A stretch of DNA of 64,000 nt. Origin: Desmodesmus armatus. Its lineage: Eukaryota; Chlorophyta; Chlorophyceae; Sphaeropleales; Scenedesmaceae. Below are positions 23,801 through 34,031 of this stretch, one piece after another. The number at the start of each line of letters is the position of its first letter. Position 1 is the stretch's first letter. The notes under the pieces were generated by a model, which had not been told where the DNA came from, did no database searches, and worked only from the letters and a program-made list of their open reading frames with translations. Where the stretch lies: contig VIIQ02000724.1 of the NCBI GenBank assembly GCA_007449985.2, positions 248,001-312,000 on the forward strand, given 5' to 3'. Position numbers and translations under genes: made by a program.

Positions 23801-24879
23801 AGACATCATGTCACATGCTATGAGTCATAGCAGCTGCTGTGCTGACTAGGTCAATGCGCAGTTGCGCAGTCTGCAACCAACCTTGCGCATGTCAGGGGAA
23901 TCTGAAGGCAGGCCTGCAGGATGATGCTCCCGGATGTGTGACGCCAGTGTGGTCTGCACTTGATGGTTGTACTCAAGTGTTACGCTGTCTTCACTGCCTA
24001 TGTCATATGTTGCTGGGTCCAGCACAAAAGCTGCGACGCAACACATCAAAAGCGGATTTGGCACTGTTAGTCCCAAGCAAACTGTGTTGGCATTGCTGTG
24101 TAAATGACAGCACGGTGCTACGTAGACTTGGCAAGCACCAACAGCACCACACCTTCCAGCCGGCCGCCGGCCAGCGCCAGCAGCCATTGCATGGGCAGCA
24201 CCCTTGACAGCAGCAGAACCTGCGGGACGTTGGCCAGGTTGATTGGACCATATTGCCGGATGCCATTCTCCTGGACGCTCCAGCTTGGTGGAGCAGGCAC
24301 CTGCCAGCATGTGCAGCACAGCGCATCAATGTCAGCAAATTCGTCGGCTCTGGACAGGGCGCATGGGGCATTCCTGCAAGGGCGCCTTGCATCTGCTAGC
24401 CGTTCAATAGGTGTATCTTGAAGGCAATGTTTTTCGTCGTGAAGGTAAGTCGCCATCATGGCATGTCATGCAGGCGGGCTGCAGCTGCTTTGGCCTGCAT
24501 GACAGGTGCCTTGGTCCTCGCTCACCTGCTGCGCTTCTGCAGCAGTCTCTGCTGCCTGTGGGACTGCATCAGCGTCTGCAGCAGCTACTGAGCAGTGAAG
24601 GAACGGGCGGACCCGTCTGCGTCTTGCTTGTCGCAAGTGTATGTTTGCCACACAACGCTGCTGATCACGAGCACGCTGTGCACTGCTGAGCATTTGCTGT
24701 GTCAAACGAAACTTCCGGTCACTGCGCCTGCTTGGCGACTGTCTAGCTAGCAGAAAAGATCACTATAATTCAGTCTTGGCCTTTTGAGGGCGTTTACGAG
24801 CTTGAGGTGGCCAAGCTTTGTGTTCTCAGTGATTAACGCACCCGCCACGCGCCTCGGGCTGCTTGAATCGTTCCCGGAA

Positions 24880-27020
24880 GTGCTCACAGATGATTGGCCG
24901 ATGCATACGAGGTCTTTTGTGGACTGGGAGACCTTGTCTGCTTTGCTGTTCGCATTGGCAGTTTTAGTAACACTGTCACTCTTCGTTTGTGCTCTCATGA
25001 TGGCCAGGTCTTCAAGACCTGGAATGCTGACACCATCATTCCAACCTTCTCAGTATGCCTTGCAGTGGCTGCCCATCATCCTTGGTTCGTTCTTCTTCTT
25101 GTTGCGCTGGCCATCCTTGTGTGCTCTTCCAGCAGTGCAGTCGTTTTCTGTTCTCCAAAGCCTTCATCGTAACAAAGATACACTCATCCTGGTGAATGTT
25201 CCTCGTCCGAGTTAGCACAGGGCCTGGACATTCACAGTGGGGGCACTTTGCTTTCCCGACAGTGGCGTTGCATCGCCAGCAGGACAGACCCACAGCATGG
25301 GCGCTTGAATCTGGATGCAGATGCTTGCATGTCAGCTCGTTCAGCAAGCGGAGCTGTTGCTGGACCTCAGCTAGGTTCCTCAGCAGGCCTGTCCTCAGCC
25401 ATCCTGCCCAGGGCCTGCCTCCCTGGCCGTGCGGGCATCCGATGCTCGGCCATATGTCACGCAGCCACGGTACGCCCCTGAGGTACGTGTTCCCAGCAGC
25501 AGTGAACAGCAACCCTCAGCTGCGCTATGCCAGAGTCAAGTGTGCAGCAGCGTTGCCTGTCTCCTGCCAGCAGCCCCCAGCCCAAATTCCGTTACCTGGT
25601 GATCCCTACACACCATACTCGCAGCACACGGAGTGTGAGTGTGTGGGGGGAGGGCTTGCATTGCTCAGTTTCTGGTTCCGCTGTGCTGTTGCCCGAGTAT
25701 CGACCCCTGAGTGGTGCTCGTGCAACGGCGTTTCTAAACAGCACAGCTACAGGGCTGAAGCAGCGCACACTGCCGTGCATGGCAGCTGCTTGCTTCACCA
25801 GTGGGCAGCAGCTTTGCCTGTCCCCTGCCAGCAGCCCTCAGCCCAACTTCCGTCACCTGGTGATCCCTACACACCATACTCGCAGCGCACGGAGTGTGAG
25901 TGTGTGGGGGGAGGGGCTGCATTGCTCAGTTCCTGGTTCCGCTGTGCTGTTGCCCGAGTATCGACCCCTGAGTGGTGCTCGTGCAACGGCGTTTCTAAAC
26001 AGCACAGCTACAGGGCTGAAGCAGCGCACACTGCCGTGCATGACAGCTGCGAGTGGTGGTGTACCTGCCAGGTAGGGGCAGTTTGCAGGAGTGCCGGCAG
26101 CAAGGCGCGCACAGCGACAAGAGGGATGGTGAAGACTCCGTCCCGGTGGTGGGCGTCTTCACAGGTTTGTTCAGTTGGTGCAGAAGGAAGGGTGCGTAAT
26201 CTAGTTGCTGCAGCGCTCACAGGAATGCTGCAGCTTGCAGAAAGGATGCAGCAGGAACTGAGGGGCAGTATGCAGTGCGCAATGGTCACCAGCCCCACAG
26301 CATCTGAATCAGCTCAGCCATGTCCTGCTGGCATGCCTGTCTCAGGTTCCTCCCTGCACCAGCTCCAGGACAATCAACCCGAACGTATCACTTTCGGTGC
26401 TGGGCTCACCACCACTGTTTTTTCTACTGCAGGTCCCCAGGAGGATGCACAAGCCGCATGACAAGTACGCAGGTGTGTCCTGGTGCTGGTGGATTGATGT
26501 TACGTTGAACAGTGCACGCGCTTTGTTGCGCCTTGCCCTTTTCACTTTTGGCAAACTAGGCTGTTGCCTTTGCATCCAGCCACCTACTGTTGTGCTGCTT
26601 TCTAGCTTTATCCCCTGTGAGTGTGACACTTGTGTCAGGTGGTGATTGTTGTTTCGCTGGGCCACAACACTGCTGCTGTCACTGTGCTGCAGGTGCGTTC
26701 ACGGTTCCTGCAGATGCATCTCCCACAGCCAAGCATACACAGTCACCTGCCGCACTACTGAGCTGTTCAGGTGAGGGAGGTTGTGCAGCGCTGACTTGCT
26801 TGGGCGTAGGGATGTTAGTTTGAACTGCATTGGTCAGGGTGCTGTCAGCAGCAGTGTGTGCAAATGAAGCAGGAGGTTCAGTCCAGGGATACTTGTCTGC
26901 TGCATTTGCATGTGTTGCCAGAATTGTGCCGTTCCGACAATCACTCCAGGCTCACCCTGTGCTTTCACTGCTGTGCAGGTGCCAGGCTAGAGGCTGCGTG
27001 TTGTCATGCGCTTGGCTGGA
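24880..27020 (+). repeat. Low-copy repeat element, copy A
   Basis: Homologous to elements B and C (same strand) and D (reversed). It lies immediately upstream of gene X copy A, just as element B lies upstream of copy B. Landmarks are gctcacagatgattgg, the gtggctgcc-atcatccttggttcgttctt block, two 261-bp subunits starting at about 25,593 and 25,854, an exon-like block near 26,430-26,480 (cccaggaggatgcacaagcc) and a CAWLDQT-type block near 27,010. No complete gene is found on either strand; several minus-strand frames are conserved among copies. Confidence 0.75.
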
Positions 27021-27049
27021 TCAGACACATACTCAACATTGTTTGGGAG

Positions 27050-29540
27050 CCAGCAGTCGACAGCTTGTTCCTGAAGTGGAGTATGCTGGAGCTAGCGTTG
27101 TTGACCGTCCATGCTACCATGTGCCGGACAGTGTTCATGTCTTTGCGTGCATGCATGCGCATGCGTCAGTGTGTCAGTTGTGTGTTTTGGCGCGCCTGTG
27201 CGTGAAAACGGGCGTGTGCTGCTGACGTGCCATGCTGTGGGCATTAGTGTTGGCTTCTCAAGCTGACACAGCTCAGCTCTTGGCCCTTGCTGGCCAACTG
27301 AGCTGTGAGTGTTTCAATGGCGCTGTTGACCCAACCCAACACATGCGTGGCTTGGTTACATAAAGGCTCTGCTTGGACTGATTGGCTGAGCTGAACAGGG
27401 TTGCAGGGCTATGTCAACATAGTGGTCTGAAACACCAGCAGTGTCTACGGTTGAGCCATGGTGGTTACTCCTGTGTACTTTCAAACAGGAGTGGCATATG
27501 GCCGAGTCAGTACGCTGTGTGCAGGTCTGGTCTGGTTGTCCTGATTGTCAACAGGCGGTTGCTGGATGTAACAGATTTGATACATATCACATTCCATGCT
27601 GTCAGTGATGTTTCCACCTCCAGTATTGTCTGTTTCTACATAGGCAGAAGGACGCTGCAATACAACCAACATGAACAACACTTCTGCTAACAACAAAACA
27701 CGTTTGTGACCAGGCGAGTCATCTGCACAAGTCATGTGTGGTGATGAGGAGTGAGTTAATGTGATGGGAGTACTGGTGATTTGCACTGCCGCCTGCTGCT
27801 GCCAACTGATGTGTCGCTGTCTGAAGCATTGGAATATACCGCTCATGCTTGAAAAGGTACTGCTCAAGATTGTGTGTCGGATATGGCTATACTAGTGGTG
27901 AAACAGGTGTTTCACTGAGCTTGGGCTTGTAGCGAGTGGGGAAGTTGATACTTGGACAGTTTGCCAAACAACATTTGCAGCATTTGTGCATGCGCCTCTG
28001 TGAGGCCATGCTGACCAGCAGTATGAGGTGTATTTATGTGGTATGTCTGAGGTGCAACAGCTGCATAGGAGTCCCCAAACTACAGCGCTGCTAGTAACCA
28101 AATTTATGTTGGCTCTGGCTTGCGATGCCACCCTTTCAGTGGCTGCCTGTTGCAAAGCTGGGTCCCTAGAAGCCAAGTATCACCTCTGAGCAGCAAAAAT
28201 AAATTGTTGAGGACACCCCCACCACAACCTGCAGCCTGATAGCAGTACCACAGCCCTTGCTGCATGACCAAAGCAACCTTGCGTGAGTCACACTGGCACT
28301 AAGCACACACAACAATGCCAGCAGCAAGACCCACCGGCGGGAACGTCGCACTTCGTGTCAGACCATGCCCAGAGGTAGGTTGCGGTACATGCAGAATGCA
28401 CATGCTCAGTGACCACATCATGTGGTGACAAACATGCCGTTGCAACGCCCAATTGGGCATGCTGCGCCGCCATCACGGGAGGTTGCAATGCAAGGGCTCC
28501 CAACACTTGAGAACAGCAAGATGCTACCAACTGACGGCACCAGCACAGACAGCAGCAGCACTTCCAGCTCACCCTGCCAGGCTAGCCGAAACTGGAAACC
28601 TAGGCCAAGTTGTACCCCACGTCGCAGCTTGCTCAAGGGTCACAATCTCACATTAAACTTCACACTTTCTGGCCACTTCCCCAGCACCACCCCCAAGGCT
28701 CTCAGCTTAGAAGCTGGCATGCCCCCGTCTGTCATGCCCCGTATAAAGTTGATAGCCAGTGTTGATACCTGCCCGCACACCCACACACATCCTGACTGTC
28801 TGGCTGATCAGCTATTAGCCTCATGAGCTCAAGTCGAGCTGAAACTGATGTGTCACACGCCCACCTAGGCACACACTCACACACTTTGGCTGGGGTACGT
28901 GTCATTTGACAAGTGATGCATCTGCTGAGGAGAACCTCAGGGTCGGTCACCACGGCCATCCCCAAGGGTTTCCAGGTTGTACCCCTTCTTCTCCCGCATC
29001 CGATGGGGACTGAGCCAATCCCCTTCCTGCATTGTACACTTGAGTTGGGTGCCGCTGATCAATGCATTGTAAAATGACAGATTGCCCTAGCCCTGCTTTT
29101 GGCCTGCCCAAGAGGGCTTTCAAGCCCTGACCGCTGGAATGACCCAGGCAGCCATGCACAAATATGTTGGGCTGAGTTCTCCGTACTAGCCACATTGCTG
29201 AAATGCCATGAACACCAGCACCAGGTGCCACCATGCTCCTCACGAGGTCTGGCAAAGCTGGCTTCAGGAGTAACTGTACCACCAGATGAACCGTTGTGCA
29301 CAAGGGTATGTTTCACGTTGAGGCCTGCATTCAGCAGTGCACAACCAGGGGTGCGAAACACCAGCTGCAGCACACACAAATACTGCCAGGCATTGGCAGC
29401 TGTGTTTGGACAATCACAAACACTGTGTTATGGTCGCATCATTCAGCACCCACGCCACACACACAGCACACCATGACACACCACCAAGGCCTTCGGTACC
29501 CTCCTCGGCCGGCTGGCAGTCACAGGCCGCCTGTGTTGAA
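27050..29540. other. Intergenic, nothing recognised
   Basis: I found no supported exon here. The right end is the 3' flank of the exon-array gene, which reads leftward and ends at 29,543. Its 3' UTR and poly(A) site should be in roughly the last few hundred bases. Confidence 0.4.
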
Positions 29541-29542
29541 GT

Positions 29543-30853
29543 TCAACGCACCAGTTGCCACAACTCAGCACCAGCCTGAGCAGGCCCAAAGGCAACACCC
29601 CTGTCACCAAGGCCTAATCGCCGATTACTGTAATGACTGTTATCAAAACCAAGTGAAGCTGCAAAGGCATGGTCGTTCACCACCACAGCAGGGTCGGCCT
29701 TGCCGGCAGCCACAGCGGCCTTCAGGGACTCAGCCTTGCCTGCAGAAACACACACACAACAGCAGCAGCAGCAGCACATGACAGGTTCAGCACAGCAGTG
29801 AGAAGCAGGGTATTGCTAAACCCTACAGCCTGCTGTCATTCTTTGCTGTGCTATGGGGTGAAACTGCGATCACACACCATCAACACCTGCAGTTGAAACC
29901 TCTGCTGTAACTCACACAATCACCCTCCCCCTCACTCTCTCTCCCTGCCCCAATCGCTCACCTGCCATCTGCTTGACTGCGTTGTCCATGTCTCCTGAGG
30001 CTTCCAGCTGCTTGAGCTCGTCAGCCTTGGAGGCCAGCCTGGACAGGGCCTCATCCAGGGCCAGGGAGGCGTGTGCCTTGCCGCTGGCCACAGCAGACTT
30101 GAGGGCCTCTGCCTTGGCCTCACAGCAGGACACTGCAGCATCAATGGCGGCTGCGGCATCAGGCTTCTTGCCTGCTGCAGTCTTCTTCAGGGCGGCAGCG
30201 TTGGCCTTCAGCTGCGACACAGCGCCGTTCACCACCACAGCAGGGTCGGCCTTGCCGGCAGCCACAGCGGCCTTCAGGGACTCAGCCTTGCCTGCAGAAA
30301 CACACACACACAGCAGCAGCAGCAGCACATGACAGGTTCAGCAGCACAGCAGTGAGAAGCAGGGTATTGCTCAACCCTACAGCCTGCTGTCATGCTTCGC
30401 TGTGTTATGGGGTAAAACTGCAACCACACACCATCAACACCTGCAGTTGAAACCTCTGCTGTAACTCACACAATCACCCTCCCCCTCACTCTCTCTCCCT
30501 GCCCCAATTGCTCACCTGCCATCTGCTTGACTGCGTTGTCCATGTCTCCTGAGGCTTCCAGCTGCTTGAGCTCGTCAGCCTTGGAGGCCAGCCTGGACAG
30601 GGCCTCATCCAGGGCCAGGGAGGCGTGTGCCTTGCCGCTGGCCACAGCAGACTTGAGGGCCTCTGCCTTGGCCTCACAGCCGGACACTGCAGCATCAATG
30701 GCGGCTGCGGCATCAGGCTTCTTGCCTGCTGCAGCCTTCTTCAGGGCGGCAGCGTTGGCCTTCAGCTGCGACACAGCGCCGTTCACCACCACAGCAGGGT
30801 CGGCCTTGCCGGCAGCCACAGCGGCCTTCAGGGACTCAGCCTTGCCTGCAGAA

Positions 30854-30887
<34 letters not shown>

Positions 30888-31948
30888 GCAGGACAGAACA
30901 GGTTCAGCACAGCAGTGAGAAGCAGGGTATTGCTCAACCCTACAGCCTGCTGTCATGCTTCGCTGTGTTATGGGGTAAAACTGCAACCACACACCATCAA
31001 CACCTGCAGTTGAAACCTCTGCTGTAACTCACACAATCACCCTCCCTCTCACTCTCTCTCCCTGCCCCAATCGCTGACCTGCCATCTGCTTGACTGCGTT
31101 GTCCATGTCTCCTGAGGCTTCCAGCTGCTTGAGCTCGTCAGCCTTGGAGGCCAGCCTGGACAGGGCCTCATCCAGGGCCAGGGAGGCGTGTGCCTTGCCG
31201 CTGGCCACAGCAGGACACTGCAGCATCAATGGCGGCTGCGGCATCAGGCTTCTTGCCTGCTGCAGTCTTCTTCAGGGCGGCAGCGTTGGCCTTCAGCTGC
31301 GACACAGCGCCGTTCACCGCCACAGCAGGGTCGGCCTTGCCGGCAGCCACAGCGGCCTTCAGGGACTCAGCCTTGCCTGCAGAAACACACACACAACAGC
31401 AGCAGCAGCAGCACATGACAGGTTCAGCAGCACAGCAGTGAGAAGCAGGGTATTGCTCAACCCTACAGCCTGCTGTCATTCTTTGCTGTGTTATGGGGTG
31501 AAACTGCGATCACACACCATCAACACCTGCAGTTGAAACCTCTGCTGTAACTCACACAATCACCCTCCCCCTCACTCTCTCTCCCTGCCCCAATCGCTCA
31601 CCTGCCATCTGCTTGACGGCGTTGTCCATGTCTCCTGAGGCTGCCAGCTGCTTGAGTTCGTCAGCCTTGGAGGCCAGCCTGGACAGGGCCTCATCCAGGG
31701 CCAGGGAGGCGTGTGCCTTGCCGCTGGCCACAGCAGACTTGAGGGCCTCTGCCTTGGCCTCACAGCAGGACACTGCAGCATCAATGGCGGCTGCGGCATC
31801 AGGCTTCTTGCCTGCTGCAGTCTTCTTCAGGGCGGCAGCGTTGGCCTTCAGCTGCGACACAGCACCGTTCACCACCACAGCAGGGTCGGCCTTGCCGGCA
31901 GCCACAGCGGCCTTCAGGGACTCAGCCTAGCCTGCAGAAACACACACA

Positions 31949-31983
<35 letters not shown>

Positions 31984-33108
31984 CAGAACAGGTTCAGCAC
32001 AGCGGTGGGAAGCTGGGCGTTGCTGAACCCCACTGCCTACTGCCATGCTTTGCTGCCTGCTGGTGTAAGAAATGCGATTGCACACCACCAAAACCAGCAG
32101 CTGTCAGCCTTGTTGCACATTTCACACATTCACCCTCTCTCTCTCTCTTTCATGCTCTCTCTCCCTGCCCCAATCGCTCACCTGCCATCTGCTTGACGGC
32201 GTTGTCCAAGTCTCCTGAGGCTGCCAGCTGCTTGAGCTTGTCAGCCTTGGAGGCCAGCCTGGACAGGGTCTCATAACTGGCTGGGGGATTCGCGAGCAGC
32301 CAGCACATGTTGTGCTGATGCCAACCCACCCCACCCCACCTCACCCCACCCCACCCCACCCCTCCCCACCCTCACCCTCACCACCCTCCACCTCTCTAAG
32401 CACCCCTGCCACCTGGCCCAGCGCCGCCCTTCTGCAGCTGCTTTCTGGGCTCCTTGGGCACCAGCGGCACCTTAGGGACGGCTGCAGCTGCTGACTTGCC
32501 GGGGCGTACGGCACCGACCAGCTGCTGCTCCTGCAGGGGCACCTTGCTGCCGGCTGCTGGCCTGCTGGTACGCACGGCACCGACCTGCTGCTGCTCCTGC
32601 AGGGGCACCTTGCTGCCGGCTGCTGGCCTGCTGGTACGCACGGCACCGACCTGCTGCTGCTCCTGCAGGGGCACCTTGCTGCTGGCTGCTGGCCTGCTGG
32701 TACGCACGGCACCGACCAGCTGCTGCTCCTGCAGGGGCACCTTGCTGCTGGCTGCTGGCCTGCTGGTACGCACGGCACCGACCAGCTGCTGCTCCTGCAG
32801 GGGCACCTTGCTGCCGGCTGCTGGCCTGCTGGTACGCACGGCACCGACCAGCTGCTGCTCCTGCAGGGGCACCTTGCTGCTGGCTGCTGGCCTGCTGGTA
32901 CGCACGGCACCGACCTGCTGCTGCTCCTGCAGGGGCACCTTGCTGCTGGCTGCTGACTTGCTGGTACGCCCGGCACCAACCTGCTGCTGCTCCTTGTCAG
33001 GGCGTGCCTGAGAGCGTGCCTGAGATCGGGGCCCAGCGCCATATGGCAGTGCATCAACGATGCGGGGCTGCTGTGCTGTAGCTTTTGCAGAAGCTGCTGC
33101 AGCCAGTC

Positions 33109-33146
<38 letters not shown>

Positions 33147-33613
33147 CGCAGCTGCTGCCTCAAAGGCAGGTCACTCACAGTGGCAGCAGCGCCGGCTTTG
33201 CGTGCAGCTCCACCAGGCTTGCTGGGTGGCTGCTGCTGCTGCTGGCTGTTGGCCCCGTGAAGGGCTCCGCTACTGCTGTTGTTGGTGCTGTGGGGCTGCT
33301 GCTGGCTGCTGGCCCCTGCTTGCGGGCCAGCTGCTGTCCCCCCTCCACCTCCTGCTGCCGCTGCTGCTGTTGAGGGGACAAGTGCCTTGCCTGCAGCTGG
33401 CTGATCATTAGTGAGATTCTGAAATATGGCAAGGCGGTTTTGGCGACGCCGTTCAGAGTCTGACATTTGCTTGCGAGGTGCTGGCTTTTGCTGCTGAGGG
33501 GCTGCCCGTCGCTGATAGGTGTAGTCAGAGCCCTGCTCAGCAGGAGTGGGCTGGTAGCCCTCCTTGAGCATGATGGCATCAGCTGCGTCACGGGCTGAGC
33601 GAGAGTCCTGCAT
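29543..33613 (-). CDS. Repeat-rich protein with an array of 330-bp exons; damaged
   Basis: Exon 1 (33,613-32,413) starts MQDSRSARDAADAIM, carries SERRRQNRLAIFQNL, polyQ and Ala/Gly tracts, then eight 22-aa repeats (VPLQEQQxVGAVRTSRPAA type). Its frame can leave through GTGGCA in phase 1. Downstream, exons all open after tttctgcag in phase 1: 32,280-32,182 (99 nt), 31,931-31,602 (330), 31,376-31,079 (298), 30,845-30,516 (330), 30,291-29,962 (330) and terminal 29,739-29,543. The 330-nt exons code an Ala/Lys-rich helical protein (KAEALKSAVASGKA). The third exon has TAG as its second codon and the fourth has lost 32 nt, so an unspliced-around reading is broken; skipping both restores frame. If exon 1 is not joined to the array, it ends at 32,396. 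Function unknown; it could be structural or stress-related. Confidence 0.5.
29660..32280 (-). repeat. ~555-bp tandem repeat (exon plus intron), four units plus partial ends
   Basis: Exon starts fall at 30,291, 30,845, 31,376 and 31,931, giving spacings of 554, 531 and 555 bp. Exons and introns are both near-identical, including the ctctctccctgcccc stretch after each donor and the CAG/ACAC run before each acceptor. The short spacing reflects a 32-bp deletion in one exon plus minor differences. The outer units are truncated at 29,739 and 32,280. Confidence 0.95.
32470..33000 (-). repeat. 66-bp (22-aa) coding minisatellite, eight units
   Basis: The plus strand shows ctgctcctgcaggggcacct followed by gctgctggcctgctggtacg repeating every 66 bp. 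The minus strand codes KVPLQEQQ(Q/L)VGAVRTSRPAA(G/S)S units. The first and last units are degenerate (GAGRTSKSAAS and GAVRPGKSAAA), as expected for an array homogenised from the middle. Confidence 0.95.
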
Positions 33614-33962
33614 GCAGCAGGGTGCAGCATGGGCGGCACAGCAACGGCAAGCCAGGTGGGTGTCAGGTTCAGCAAGTAGCTAACGGCATGGCAGAAGTGC
33701 ACACCACATGCACCAGCACACCTGCAGGCGCAGGGCCTGCGCAGGGCAGCCGTTGGGCCCAGTCACCAGCATCAATAACCTGCAGCTGCAGATTGTCGCC
33801 GCGCTGACCATGGTGGGGGACGACAACATTCAGCAACAGCTTTTCAAGTACAGTAAAGATGCAATAACAGGATGGCAGCTCCATGTGGGCGCTTCAAACT
33901 GCACTAAAGGGGCTTTGACCCTCAGGCAGCAGACAAAGGCTCACATGTAACACGGATCTGCA

Positions 33963-33967
33963 TTACA
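33963..33967 (-). terminator. TGTAA, candidate poly(A) signal of gene X copy B
   Basis: On the minus strand TGTAA lies 65 nt after the stop codon at 34,032, a suitable distance for the chlorophyte polyadenylation signal. It supports 34,032 as the true end of the gene. Confidence 0.45.
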
Positions 33968-34031
33968 AATGTACGGGTGCCATGACACCCAGAGACCTGA
34001 AGGTTTAGATCTGAATTACTGCCAGCTTGAA

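Larger units (their letters stand above)
15674..24459 (-). pseudogene. Gene X copy A: decayed paralogue of 34,032-39,712
   Basis: Exon-by-exon counterpart of gene X copy B. The first five exons look intact, with the same phases: 24,459-24,153, 24,030-23,882, 23,454-23,238, 22,827-22,658 and 22,330-22,034. Shared motifs include PVQTTL/VETTLEAYI-type text, TPCFPAEEL and the CKHILLQP block. Exon 6 begins at 21,707 but is cut by a 3.4-kb insertion and resumes near 18,212, ending at 18,008. Exon 7 (17,678-17,458) is 221 nt where phase needs a multiple of three, and its frame shifts by one base near 17,515. Exon 8 is 16,960-16,734. Exon 9 keeps the strong GQADSLLLACLGQG motif, but its upstream part is in another frame. 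The last two exons of copy B have no visible match. A shortened protein ending in exon 6 is still possible. No function is recognised. Confidence 0.75.

Noticed and set aside
26342..26665. Kinase-like words in element A (DTPAYLS, SDTFGLIVLEL)
   Set aside because: The words are too short, in an order that does not fit a kinase, and the key catalytic motifs are missing in all four copies.
29660..32270. CRISPR-like array
   Set aside because: The repeats are 555 bp long with coding exons and introns; there are no short repeats with unique spacers anywhere in the window.
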